A stretch of 32,583 bases of DNA. Source: CAG-390 sp045636385 (GTDB lineage: Bacteria > Bacillota > Clostridia > Oscillospirales > CAG-272). A program made the translations under genes and the position numbers. Where the stretch lies: assembly GCA_045636385.1 (NCBI GenBank), contig JAZTXK010000061.1, positions 1 to 32,583 on the forward strand, in the 5' to 3' direction. Positions 14,260-22,447 of this stretch are shown here, piece after piece; within the stretch, counting starts at the first letter, position 1; each line of letters starts with the position of its first letter. A model generated the notes under the pieces. The model was not told the origin of the DNA. It did not search any database and saw only the letters and a program-made list of their open reading frames with translations.

Positions 14260-15291
14260 ATGGGACTTTACATTTCGGAAAATATTAAGAAAAACAGACG
14301 TGAAAGCAATCTTTCACAAGAAGCATTCGCTGAGCGACTCGGTGTAAGTTTTCAAACTATAAGCAAATGGGAACGGGGAGAGTGTTATCCTGATATTGAA
14401 ATGTTGCCTAAAATTGCGAATTTTTTCGGCATTACAATAGATGCTTTAATGGGAGCGGATCAATGTCAGGAAAAAGAATATGTGGATGCTCTGCAAGAAG
14501 AACTGCGCAAATACGATCAGATGCGTGAAGAGGTTACGTTGGTAAGGAAAGCCGAAGAAGGTTTGCGAAAATATCCGAACAACCATTTGCTTATGGCGTG
14601 GATAGTATACGGTGCGCAAAACATCAATCCCAAGAGAAGTATAGAGCTTGGTGAGTATCTTATGGCGAATTGCCGCGATCCGCATATCTTGAATTGGGCA
14701 AGAGCAGAGCTTTGTTATGCATATTATAAAGCCGGAAGGCAGAGTGATGGAATCGAATCGGCAAGCAGATTGCCCTCTGCGGCACAAACGCGCCAAGCGG
14801 TTTTAGCAGATCTTCTGACGGGCGAGGAGCAATTGAAGCATATTTTAGAAACGGACATAACGAAGGTTTGCTATCGCTTCAAAACATCAATATTGAAGCT
14901 GCTTGATCACTATACTCCGCAGAAGCAGATAGAGCTTTTGAAAAAAAGTAATGCATTTTATGATGTTGTATATGAATGTGAAGATAACGTATCTGCGATG
15001 AAAGAAAAAGCAGACACGTATATAAAAATAGCAGAAATTTATATGAGCATAGGAAATGCGGATGAAGCTCGTCTTTACGTTGAAAAAGCCTTGTTATGTG
15101 CAGAGAAGCACGATACAATTCCGTATGGCGCACAGCGTCAATCCGTTTTGTGCGGTTGTGAAAGATATGGATATGTTGCTACGCATTCGGGAAGATCAGT
15201 ACATCCATACGGAAAACTCAAAAAAATGCTCGTAGCTTCCCTGAAAACAAATTCGATTTTTGATGATATCATATCAGATATCGAAGCATAA
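14260..15291 (+). CDS. XRE-family transcriptional regulator with TPR-like C-terminal region
   Basis: The 343-residue product starts MGLYISENIKKNRRESNLSQ and has a standard Cro/C1-type helix-turn-helix at about 6-62 (SQEAFAERLGVSFQTISKWE as helices 2 and 3). The remainder is helical with tetratricopeptide-like units (for example YIKIAEIYMSIGNADEARLY followed by VEKALLCAEK), a layout used by peptide- or protein-sensing regulators. I choose ATG 14260 because of its ribosome binding site and because the longer frame from 14089 would run through repeat copy C. Codon use is more AT-rich than neighbouring genes, which may point to acquisition by transfer. Its targets are unknown. Confidence 0.88.
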   Translation: MGLYISENIKKNRRESNLSQEAFAERLGVSFQTISKWERGECYPDIEMLPKIANFFGITIDALMGADQCQEKEYVDALQEELRKYDQMREEVTLVRKAEEGLRKYPNNHLLMAWIVYGAQNINPKRSIELGEYLMANCRDPHILNWARAELCYAYYKAGRQSDGIESASRLPSAAQTRQAVLADLLTGEEQLKHILETDITKVCYRFKTSILKLLDHYTPQKQIELLKKSNAFYDVVYECEDNVSAMKEKADTYIKIAEIYMSIGNADEARLYVEKALLCAEKHDTIPYGAQRQSVLCGCERYGYVATHSGRSVHPYGKLKKMLVASLKTNSIFDDIISDIEA

Positions 15292-15639
15292 AATATAGGG
15301 GAATGTTTCGCTTTTATTCCGTATAATCACCCAAAAATAAATATGCATAAAATTTCTATTTCGCAGGAAAGCTCTATATTTAAGAAAGTTTAGTTGCAAG
15401 CATATATTCAGTACGGAGCGGTGTATGCCTCATTCACCGCTCCGTACTGTCTCTGTTATTACGGCGGCGGGTGTTCCTTTTTAGAGAAACTCCCGCCGCA
15501 TAGTGCTGTTGATTTAAGAAATATCGATAATAATAACGATGTGTATACAATAAAATTTGAACCTGCAGCACCTTGTTTTAGTTAAAACAAGGTGCTGCAG
15601 ATTGTAATAATATTTGCTTGTATTGCTATAAATGAATTA
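15292..15639. other. Gene-free stretch with three strong inverted repeats
   Basis: A 15-bp perfect stem CAGTACGGAGCGGTG (15409-15423)/CACCGCTCCGTACTG (15435-15449) has no T tract. A weaker stem GCGGCGGG (15464-15471)/CCCGCCGC (15492-15499) follows. An 18-bp perfect palindrome spans 15563-15600 (CTGCAGCACCTTGTTTTA and its complement, 2-nt gap). The only ORF there (15394-15585) reads across the stems and has no family resemblance. Confidence 0.6.
15563..15600. terminator. Likely terminator between convergent genes (18-bp stem)
   Basis: A perfect palindrome lies between the rightward regulator and the leftward membrane protein. T tracts on either side are poor, so its terminator role is uncertain. 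Confidence 0.45.
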
Positions 15640-16080
15640 TTACTTATTTGAAAGCTCTATCAATCTCAACAAGCAGTCAAGGAGGTCTTCTCGCTGCTTT
15701 TTGGGTTTTATCAGATTGCATAAGAACAATGCTACAGCCGGTATTGCCCAAAGGAGCATTTCGTATATTTTGAGTATTCCCGCGCCGAGGCCGCAACCGA
15801 AGATCAGCATAAATATGGGCGCGAATACCGTAAAAATCATAGATTCAATATCGCGTTTGAAGGCGTAATTAATATTGCCGTCTTCATCAATTTTTGCAAC
15901 AAGCATATCGTGTGCGATTATCTTAACGCTTCGCGCCGCCTTTTTGGAATAAATACGGATTTCGTTTCCGTTAATATAACCGTAATTCTCTCCGATTTCA
16001 ACATCGTTCAGACGGTTCGGAAGATATTTTTCAAATGCTTGGCGGAGTTTTTCTTTGTCGACTCTTAAATTTTTATCCAT
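15640..16080 (-). CDS. Putative two-TM protein of unknown function
   Basis: The 146-residue product is not recognised. Residues 1-85 are soluble and charged (DKNLRVDKEKLRQAFEKYLP onward, then a short beta-rich part YGYINGNEIRIYSKK). Two membrane segments follow, at about 82-103 and 106-123, then a basic cytoplasmic end (IKPKKQREDLL). I choose the start MDKNLRV at 16080: its ATG overlaps the stop of the PHP gene by eight bases and has GGAG seven bases upstream, a clear sign of translational coupling with that phosphoesterase. A longer start at 16110 lies inside the PHP gene. Confidence 0.7.
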   Translation of the reverse strand: MDKNLRVDKEKLRQAFEKYLPNRLNDVEIGENYGYINGNEIRIYSKKAARSVKIIAHDMLVAKIDEDGNINYAFKRDIESMIFTVFAPIFMLIFGCGLGAGILKIYEMLLWAIPAVALFLCNLIKPKKQREDLLDCLLRLIELSNK

Positions 16081-17005
16081 TGTTTTTCTCCATTTCAATA
16101 CATTCATCAATCACGGCATCGCGGGCGGGATCGAGGGTTCTCGCCTTGATCTCGCGGAAGAAGAATTCCTGTGTGCCGAGGGAGAGCTCGGGGGCGTAGA
16201 ATGCGGTTTCTTCGGGGTGCTCGGATGTGGAATAGTAGCCGCCGCAGAGTCCTTCGTGGTCGCTGCCGCCCGAGATGAAGAGCTTGTGCTCCTTTGCAAG
16301 CGCAAGCGCCTCGATGCGTTCTTCGTCTGTCAGGAGCTTATGCCATACCTCAAGCCCCGAAAGTCCCATTTCGGTGAGCTCGGGGATCGCGTGGAGCTGA
16401 TTATGCGGATGCGCGACGACGGCAAAGCCGCCCGCGTCGCGGATGAGGCGGAGCATTTTGTCGATCGGCAGAAATTCGTAGGGCGGCTTGACTTCACTAC
16501 GGCGTTTGCCGTAGACGCTGCGAAAGAAATTCATATAATCGAGGTCGGTGGCAAGCCCTTTTGCCTTCATCGTGTTGAACACGTGATTATTGCAGAGCCA
16601 AGTTACTCCCTTGTTGTATTCAAGCACCTCGTCCCAAGTGATATCGTGAAGCAAGCCCTCGGCAAGTCCTCGCTCGAATAGGATGCGCGTCTGCTCTGCC
16701 TCGCAAAAGCTCCGCTCGGCAAGGTATTCCTTCATTTCGGGATATTCGGGATCAAAATCGAAGCCGACGATGTGGAAATTTATCCTTTTTTCGCGCCACG
16801 GAGAGGAAAATTCGCATCCGAAAATGTAATCAAGACCGTTTTTTTCGCATTCGGCGCGTACTAAAGCGTTTCCCGTAGTCGTGTCGTGGTCGGTCAGCGC
16901 AAGCGCGCGGTAGCCCTCGTTTTTGGCAACGCGGACAAGCTCCTCGGGCGTGTAAACGCCGTCCGAGTGGGTGGAATGAAGATGGAGATTTGCAAATTGT
17001 TTCAT
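16073..17005 (-). CDS. PHP-domain phosphoesterase (TrpH/YciV-like)
   Basis: The 310-residue product is a compact PHP protein with the metal-site motifs in order: NLHLHSTHSDG (7-17), ALTDHDTTTG (about 36-45), GCEFSS, FHIVGFD, FAVVAHPHNQ (about 194-203) and ISGGSDHEG (about 250-258). TrpH/YciV-like enzymes hydrolyse 3',5'-nucleoside bisphosphates or trim RNA 5' ends, which makes RNA or nucleotide turnover a reasonable but unproven role. It is transcribed leftward from a promoter that overlaps the promoter of the divergent yhhN-like gene. Confidence 0.88.
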   Translation of the reverse strand: MKQFANLHLHSTHSDGVYTPEELVRVAKNEGYRALALTDHDTTTGNALVRAECEKNGLDYIFGCEFSSPWREKRINFHIVGFDFDPEYPEMKEYLAERSFCEAEQTRILFERGLAEGLLHDITWDEVLEYNKGVTWLCNNHVFNTMKAKGLATDLDYMNFFRSVYGKRRSEVKPPYEFLPIDKMLRLIRDAGGFAVVAHPHNQLHAIPELTEMGLSGLEVWHKLLTDEERIEALALAKEHKLFISGGSDHEGLCGGYYSTSEHPEETAFYAPELSLGTQEFFFREIKARTLDPARDAVIDECIEMEKNNG

Positions 17006-17024
17006 ACTATTACCTCGGTAATAC

Positions 17025-17053
17025 TTGACAAATTGAATTTATAATGCTATTAT
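17025..17053 (+). promoter_or_regulatory. Promoter of the yhhN-like operon
   Basis: TTGACA (17025-17030), 17-bp spacer, TATTAT (17048-17053). The -10 box overlaps the -10 box of the opposing promoter. Confidence 0.75.
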
Positions 17054-17077
17054 ATAATAAAAGGTTCAATAAGTCAA
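17049..17077 (-). promoter_or_regulatory. Promoter of the TrpH-like PHP gene
   Basis: On the minus strand: TTGACT (17077-17072), 17-bp spacer, TATAAT (17054-17049). The shared -10 region is palindromic (TATTATATAATA, 17048-17059). Confidence 0.8.
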
Positions 17078-17093
17078 TATAAAGAGGCAAAAA

Positions 17094-17768
17094 ATGAGTG
17101 GGAATACATCGGCATTATTTTTGAATATACTGATTATTGCCGCAATATTTATCTTAAATTATTTTTATCAAAAGAACAAGTTTGTGTTTTCGCTGAAATG
17201 TATATGCAGTGCGGCATTTGCATTGCTCGGCATCATTAATCTTTTGTTCGCAGTTGCAACAGCTCAAGAAAATTCGGGATTCTTTATTCTGATGTCGGCG
17301 GGACTCGTGCTTGCTATGCTCGGCGACGTTTTCATCAATAAGAGCTTCGCCATGGGAGCGGGATTTTTTGCTCTCGGGCACGTAGGATTTGCTGCTGCGT
17401 ATTCCTTTTTGCAAGGATTTAACTCCCTTGACGTCATCATAGTCGGCGTCATCTTTTCGGCAACCGCTGCCTTCCTTCTTTTTGCGCCCTGTGTAAATTT
17501 CGGCTCGAAAAAAATCAAATGGATATGTCTTTCGTACGCCCTTATCATTTCGGTAATGCTCGGAAAGGCGGCGGCTAATCTGATCTGCGGGGTGAACGCC
17601 GTGAACGCGCTTATTGCGGCGGGGAGCTTTCTGTTTTTCTTCTCGGATCTGATGCTTGTTCTGAATTGGTTTGTCGGCGTTGGAAGGTGGGCGGGGAACG
17701 CTTGTATGGGAACCTATTATCCTGCGCTTTGCATTCTTGCATTTTCAATGTATTTTAAAGCTTTTTGA
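17094..17768 (+). CDS. YhhN/TMEM86-family membrane protein (lysoplasmalogenase-like)
   Basis: The 224-residue product is very hydrophobic, with about seven to eight membrane segments. It shows the family marks: MLGDVFINKSFAMGAGFFAL (about residues 80-99), GHVGFAAAYSF and a late SDLMLVLNW. Human TMEM86B is a lysoplasmalogenase; bacterial YhhN proteins share the fold. Many anaerobic clostridia make plasmalogens, so a lipid role is plausible but not shown. It is first in a rightward operon of four genes ending at 21043. Confidence 0.78.
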   Translation: MSGNTSALFLNILIIAAIFILNYFYQKNKFVFSLKCICSAAFALLGIINLLFAVATAQENSGFFILMSAGLVLAMLGDVFINKSFAMGAGFFALGHVGFAAAYSFLQGFNSLDVIIVGVIFSATAAFLLFAPCVNFGSKKIKWICLSYALIISVMLGKAAANLICGVNAVNALIAAGSFLFFFSDLMLVLNWFVGVGRWAGNACMGTYYPALCILAFSMYFKAF

Positions 17769-17807
17769 ACGCTGAATAATGAAAAATTATTTTTGTGAGG
17801 TATAAAA

Positions 17808-18824
17808 ATGGGCAGATATGCGATTTACGGCGCGGGCTCGCTTGGTACGGTGCTTGGCGCTTACATAACTAAAAACGGTGGTCAGATCGATCTGATCAAC
17901 CGCAATAAGGCGCACGTTGAGGCTCTGCGTTCGGGCGGTGCGAAAATTATCGGTACGGTCGAGCTGACCGTTCCCGTTACTGCTTATACACCCGACGAAA
18001 TGAGCGGGAAATACGATATTATTCTCTTGATGACCAAGCAGCTTTACAACGCCGAGGTCGTTACGACCTTGAAGGATTTCCTCGCCGAGGACGGCGTGAT
18101 CGTCACCCTCCAGAACGGTCTGCCCGAGCCGGGGATTGCCGAGATCGTTGGCACGAACCGCACCGTCGGATGCGTTGTCGAGTGGGGCGCAACTCTGTCC
18201 GCGCCCGGTGAATGCACGCTGACGAGCGATCCCGCATCGCTTTCCTTCCACATGGGCAAGATGGAGGGCATATCCGATGCGCGTTTTGCCGAGGTCAAGG
18301 CTCTGCTTGAGCTGATGTGCCCCGTTCACGAGGAAGAGAACCTCATCGGTGCGCGTTGGTCGAAGCTGCTTATAAACGCGACCTTCTCGGGTCTCGGCAC
18401 GGTTGTCGGCGGAGTTTTCGGCGACGTTTCCGAGAACAAAGCGGCGGCAAAGGTTGCCGTTCGCTGTATGAAGGAGTGCATCGACGTCGGTCACGCGGCG
18501 GGCGCGGAGTTCGCTCCCGTTCAGGGCAAGAATATCACGGCACTTTTCTACTACAAAAACGCCGTCAAGCGCGCGTTTGCGACCTTCCTCATTCCGATCG
18601 CGATGAAGAAGCATCGCGCCATCGAGCCCTCGATGCTTCAAGACCTCAAGAAGGGCAAACCCTGCGAGATCGACGCCATCAACGGCATCGTCTGCGAGTG
18701 GGGCAGAAAGTGCGGAGTCAAGACTCCCATAAACGATAAGATCGTCGAGATCGTAAAGAAGTGTGAGGCGGGCGAGCTCAAGCCCGAAGCGGCGAATATT
18801 AAGCTGTTTGACGAGCTTTTGTAA
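17808..18824 (+). CDS. Ketopantoate reductase family (PanE/ApbA-like) dehydrogenase
   Basis: The 338-residue product has the N-terminal NAD(P)-binding motif YGAGSLGTVLG (7-17), the LLMTKQ segment typical of this family, VTLQNGLPEP (about 103-112) and the C-terminal domain with KLLINATFSGLGTV, holding the conserved Lys/Asn. Many clostridia carry several such paralogues, so true 2-dehydropantoate reductase activity (pantothenate synthesis) cannot be assumed; no panB or panC is nearby. It has a GAGG ribosome binding site and lies 39 bp after the membrane gene and 11 bp before the next, so it is operonic. Confidence 0.85.
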   Translation: MGRYAIYGAGSLGTVLGAYITKNGGQIDLINRNKAHVEALRSGGAKIIGTVELTVPVTAYTPDEMSGKYDIILLMTKQLYNAEVVTTLKDFLAEDGVIVTLQNGLPEPGIAEIVGTNRTVGCVVEWGATLSAPGECTLTSDPASLSFHMGKMEGISDARFAEVKALLELMCPVHEEENLIGARWSKLLINATFSGLGTVVGGVFGDVSENKAAAKVAVRCMKECIDVGHAAGAEFAPVQGKNITALFYYKNAVKRAFATFLIPIAMKKHRAIEPSMLQDLKKGKPCEIDAINGIVCEWGRKCGVKTPINDKIVEIVKKCEAGELKPEAANIKLFDELL

Positions 18825-18835
18825 AGGAGTTCTCA

Positions 18836-20044
18836 ATGAATAAATTCCGAATTGATATTGGCGAGCCGAGCATTGTTGCGCAGGGCAAAAATACCGGCTG
18901 GGGCAACTATCAGTTCCCCGAAATATGCTTCACCAAAAACGGCTCGGTTTACGCGATCTGGGCAATGCGCCCCGATGACGTTGAGGCTTACGAGGGCAAA
19001 AACTACGGTGAGGCGGTGTCCGACGATCTCGGCAAGACTTGGCGCGAGCCTACCGAGGATGACGTACTCACTTGGGGTATTCCGCTGAAGAGCGGTAAGC
19101 TCTTCAAGGGCTTTCAGCGCCAGTATGCCTTTGCCGCTGATTACATAAAGAATTACACTCCCCTTGCGATACACAAGGGCAGAAAATACCATTACCTCGA
19201 GGATATCAAGGAATACGTGCCAACCCTCGAGGGAGTTGAGCGCGATCCCGAAACGGGCGCGGAAAGTCTGTTTCCGATCGATCTGAAATGGAAAAATCTT
19301 TCCCTGATCGAGTATGCGGACGGAAGGCTTCTCCCCACCGCTTATATGATGGCGGTCTGCGGCGCCGCGCCGCGAATTCTGCGGCTTTCGGACGGTCTGT
19401 ATTTTGCCACCTACCATTGGAGCTTTGATATCTGCGCGAAGTCGCGCGAGGATATTGTCGATCCCTACCTTGATTACAGCGTGTTCGTGTTCCGTTCAAC
19501 GGACGAGGCGCGGACGTGGGAATGCATCTCCAAGATAACCCCCGACTGCGACGTTCACAGAACCGATGACGGCTACGAGGGCTTCTGCGAACCACAGCTT
19601 GAGCTGATGGCGGACGGCTCCGTCGCGGTGCTGATGAGAAGCGGATCGCCGAGAGGTCCGCACGATACAAAGCGTTACCCCTCCTATATTGCGCATTCGA
19701 CGGACAATTGCCGAACCTGGTCGAAGCCCGAGGTCTTTGACGAGATCGGAGTGCTTCCGCAGATAACGAGGCTCGGATGCGGAGTGACGCTTGCAACCTA
19801 CGGCAGACCCGTGATCTATCTCAAGGCGACCGACGATCCCTCGGGCAGAGAATGGGCTGAGCATATTGAGATAGAGCTTTCTCCGTCCTCGCACGACAGA
19901 TCCTGCTGTTATACCCGCCTGCTTCCCATAGACGATCACAGCGCGCTTTTGGTCTATTCCGACTTCAATTACCCCGATAAGATCAGCGGCGAACCTAAAA
20001 AATCCATACTCGTTCGAAAAATAACTGTTACAGTAAATAATTAA
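18836..20044 (+). CDS. Sialidase-fold (BNR/Asp-box) protein, apparently cytoplasmic
   Basis: The 402-residue product carries several Asp-box-like motifs, SDDLGKTWREP (about 62-72), STDEARTWE (about 221-229) and STDNCRTWSKP (about 287-297). These mark the six-bladed beta-propeller fold of sialidases and related glycan-active enzymes. There is no signal peptide or membrane anchor, unlike secreted sialidases, so it would act on sugars or oligosaccharides inside the cell, or on another substrate. It is preceded by AAAGGAG and is co-transcribed with the reductase and the metallophosphoesterase. The real substrate is unknown. Confidence 0.78.
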   Translation: MNKFRIDIGEPSIVAQGKNTGWGNYQFPEICFTKNGSVYAIWAMRPDDVEAYEGKNYGEAVSDDLGKTWREPTEDDVLTWGIPLKSGKLFKGFQRQYAFAADYIKNYTPLAIHKGRKYHYLEDIKEYVPTLEGVERDPETGAESLFPIDLKWKNLSLIEYADGRLLPTAYMMAVCGAAPRILRLSDGLYFATYHWSFDICAKSREDIVDPYLDYSVFVFRSTDEARTWECISKITPDCDVHRTDDGYEGFCEPQLELMADGSVAVLMRSGSPRGPHDTKRYPSYIAHSTDNCRTWSKPEVFDEIGVLPQITRLGCGVTLATYGRPVIYLKATDDPSGREWAEHIEIELSPSSHDRSCCYTRLLPIDDHSALLVYSDFNYPDKISGEPKKSILVRKITVTVNN

Positions 20045-20068
20045 CAACATAGAAAAGAGGCAAATTAA

Positions 20069-21043
20069 ATGATTCCCACCACAAAGCACACCCTCCGCTT
20101 CCACGAGGACGGCACCTTCCGCATCCTTATGGTTTCGGATCTTCAGGACAAGCTTGATTACGATCCGAGAACCCTTGCGGGATTCGACGCTATCGTTGAG
20201 GCGGCAAAGCCCGACCTCGTTATTCTCGGCGGCGACAACGTCGACGGCAGAAAGCTCAAGCCCTATGATGAATTTATTAAATATATGGATATCTTCACCG
20301 AGCCGCTTGAAAAGAGAAAGATTCCGTGGATGCATATTTTCGGCAACCACGATTATGACGTTGACGTCCCGGGCATCGAAATGCAGAAGGTTTACGAATC
20401 CTATCCCTATTGCATTTCCTCTCACAGCGAGGGTATCCCCGGCATCACCAACTATATGGTACCGATCCTTGCGCACGATTCGGACAAGGTTGAGTACGCG
20501 GTCTATGCCTTTGACTCCAAGTATAAAAACGGTGAGCTTCGCCCCGGTGTTACAGCCGAGGATCTGATGCTCCCCAACCGCGATCAGGTTTATAAAAAGT
20601 GGGATCCCATCCGCTTTGAGCAGCAGCTGTGGTATTGGAATCTCTCAAAGGAGCTTGAGGCGCAGGAAGGACACACCGTCCGCGCAATGGCGGTAATGCA
20701 CGTTCCGCCCCATGAGATCATGATGGCGGTAAACAACCCCGAGGAAACCGGCTACATAGGCGCGGAGGGCGAAAAGTGGCAGTGCCCCATGATCAACTCG
20801 GGCGTATTCTCGACGATGCTCGAGCGCGGCGACGTTGAGATAATTGCGGCGGGCCACCTGCACCATAACATTTCCGACGGCGTTTACGGCGGTATCAGAC
20901 TTACCCTCGATGCTTGCGGCGGATTTGCTATCGGCGGAGTTGACACACGCCGCGGCGGTCGAATCTTTGATATCAAGCTCGACGGTACGCACGAGACCCG
21001 TATGATCTACGCCAAGGACTATATTGACGTCAGCAAAAAATAA
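20069..21043 (+). CDS. Calcineurin-like metallophosphoesterase
   Basis: The 324-residue product has the calcineurin-like motif series: VSDLQD (22-27), GGDN (54-57), GNHD (92-95), the His of MHVPPHE (H211) and GHLHHN (262-267). The first motif is usually D-x-H; here it is D24-L-Q26, a change I recall from some clostridial relatives, which probably alters one metal site. No signal peptide, so it is cytoplasmic. It is the last gene of the operon and is followed by a strong terminator. It may act on a phosphorylated product of its operon partners, but this is inference. Confidence 0.85.
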   Translation: MIPTTKHTLRFHEDGTFRILMVSDLQDKLDYDPRTLAGFDAIVEAAKPDLVILGGDNVDGRKLKPYDEFIKYMDIFTEPLEKRKIPWMHIFGNHDYDVDVPGIEMQKVYESYPYCISSHSEGIPGITNYMVPILAHDSDKVEYAVYAFDSKYKNGELRPGVTAEDLMLPNRDQVYKKWDPIRFEQQLWYWNLSKELEAQEGHTVRAMAVMHVPPHEIMMAVNNPEETGYIGAEGEKWQCPMINSGVFSTMLERGDVEIIAAGHLHHNISDGVYGGIRLTLDACGGFAIGGVDTRRGGRIFDIKLDGTHETRMIYAKDYIDVSKK

Positions 21044-21050
21044 ATAACAA

Positions 21051-21086
21051 TAAAAGGGACGCTATTTCGTCCCTTTTATTTTTTTT
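21051..21086 (+). terminator. Terminator of the 17094-21043 operon
   Basis: AAAAGGGACG (21052-21061) pairs with CGTCCCTTTT (21068-21077), then ATTTTTTTTT. Confidence 0.9.
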
Positions 21087-21196
21087 GCGTCGAATGATAG
21101 CAATATTTGTCTGTAACAACAAAACTATTGTCTTGCAAATCGGGTACAAAATATGATAAAATTATACCAAATCAAATTTAAAAAAGGAGAAAAAAG

Positions 21197-22306
21197 ATGA
21201 AAAACTTCAAAAGACTTCTCTCGGCTCTTCTCGTTCTTGCGCTTCTCGTTCCTATGATGAGCGTTATGGCAAGCGCAGCAGACCTCGTAAACAAGTACGA
21301 TTCTTCTGCAAAGATTATCGGTATTCCTCCCGAGAAGAGAGACGCCGAGCACACCTCCACCAATCAGAACTACTACGCCTCCAATCTCATCGAGCTTCAG
21401 CCCGGTGACGTCGTTTGCTTCGGCCCCGTTGCGACCAATCTTGCATACCACGCAAGAACCTACACTCCCGACGGCGCAAAGAAGGATAACAAGATCACCA
21501 CAAGTGACTGCGAGATCGTTGCGGATATCGTCCCCGGTATCTCGATTCTCAAGTATACTGTTCCCGAGGGAACCGGCAGTATGAGATTCGCCATCAACCA
21601 GATGTTCGGTGATTCCTTCCTCGTAACCATCAATCAGGAGTTTAATAAGGAAGATTATTTCGCGGCTATGGATAAGGCGGGCGTAAATATCGACTACTTC
21701 CGTCCCGCATCCTACTCGGGTGAGTTCGTAAACGTATTCCCAAAGGCTGATACTACCTTCGCGGGCTCTGTTGACAAGAAGGGCGAGGAGAAGGCAAACG
21801 AAAAGTACCGCACCAGCGCGATCATCCCCGTAAACGAGGGTGACGTTATCTATTTCGCAGGCTGTGCTCTCGATCAGGGTTATCAGCTCGTTACTTATGA
21901 TGCGGCAGGCGCTCCCGCTGAGGAAGCTACCACTCTCAACTACGTTTCCCGCTACGTTGACTTCGGCGACGGCTACGGCATCTGCGCGTACAAGGCTCGT
22001 CCCGGCACCGCAGGCGTTCGCATCGTTGCTCCCGCGGCTACCTACGACGAGGGTAAGGTTTTCGTAACCGTAAACCAGCCTCTCAGCCTTGATAGCTATA
22101 ACGCTCTTATGAATCCCGCTCCCGAGACTACCGAGCCCGAGACCACCACGGCTCCCGAGACCGAGGCTCCCGCAACCGAGCTCGCTCCCGAGACCACCGA
22201 GCCCGCAGCACCTCCCACCACCGGTGACTCCGCGCTTATCTTCGTTGTAATTTCCGTTATCGCCATCGCAGGCGTTGCAGCGGTTGCAAAGAAAAGAGAA
22301 AACTAA
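21197..22306 (+). CDS. Array protein A: secreted two-domain surface protein with PPTTGD sorting tail
   Basis: The 369-residue product has a Sec signal peptide (basic KNFKR, hydrophobic core, ASA at 25-27). Two related domains follow, about 30-170 and 177-305. Each opens with a (L/F)VN-x-(Y/F) motif and has GDVVCFGPV or GDVIYFAG, a tyrosine-rich YD-x-x-G turn and a closing VTxNQ. A Thr/Pro/Glu linker (about 308-338) leads to PPTTGD at 339, a hydrophobic helix and the basic end KKREN, the layout of a sortase substrate. No catalytic motif is seen. Function is unknown; a surface-displayed binding protein is likely. Codon bias is strong. Its tail matches A' (25577) closely. Confidence 0.85.
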   Translation: MKNFKRLLSALLVLALLVPMMSVMASAADLVNKYDSSAKIIGIPPEKRDAEHTSTNQNYYASNLIELQPGDVVCFGPVATNLAYHARTYTPDGAKKDNKITTSDCEIVADIVPGISILKYTVPEGTGSMRFAINQMFGDSFLVTINQEFNKEDYFAAMDKAGVNIDYFRPASYSGEFVNVFPKADTTFAGSVDKKGEEKANEKYRTSAIIPVNEGDVIYFAGCALDQGYQLVTYDAAGAPAEEATTLNYVSRYVDFGDGYGICAYKARPGTAGVRIVAPAATYDEGKVFVTVNQPLSLDSYNALMNPAPETTEPETTTAPETEAPATELAPETTEPAAPPTTGDSALIFVVISVIAIAGVAAVAKKREN

Positions 22307-22317
22307 TTGAATAATTC

Positions 22318-22356
22318 ACTCGGATATTACGATTTTTGTAATATCCGAGTTTTTTG
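22318..22356 (+). terminator. Terminator after array protein A
   Basis: ACTCGGATATTAC (22318-22330) pairs with GTAATATCCGAGT (22338-22350), then TTTTTT. It is homologous to the terminator after A' (26632-26670). Confidence 0.92.
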
Positions 22357-22375
22357 CATAATTGGCAAAAATATA

Positions 22376-22404
22376 TTGACAATTTGTTAAAAACGTGATA
22401 TAAT
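22376..22404 (+). promoter_or_regulatory. Promoter and 5' hairpin of array gene B
   Basis: TTGACA, 17-bp spacer, TATAAT (22399-22404) with extended -10 TGA. A TGGC-TAATT-GCCA hairpin (22418-22430) sits just before the AAAAAAGGAG ribosome binding site. The same block precedes A' and B'. Confidence 0.9.
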
Positions 22405-22447
22405 AAATTAACTATAATGGCTAATTGCCACAAAAAAGGAGAAAAAC

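Noticed and set aside
15394..15585. 63-codon ORF in the gap after the HTH regulator
   Set aside because: It reads across two perfect inverted repeats, has no ribosome binding site and no recognisable sequence.
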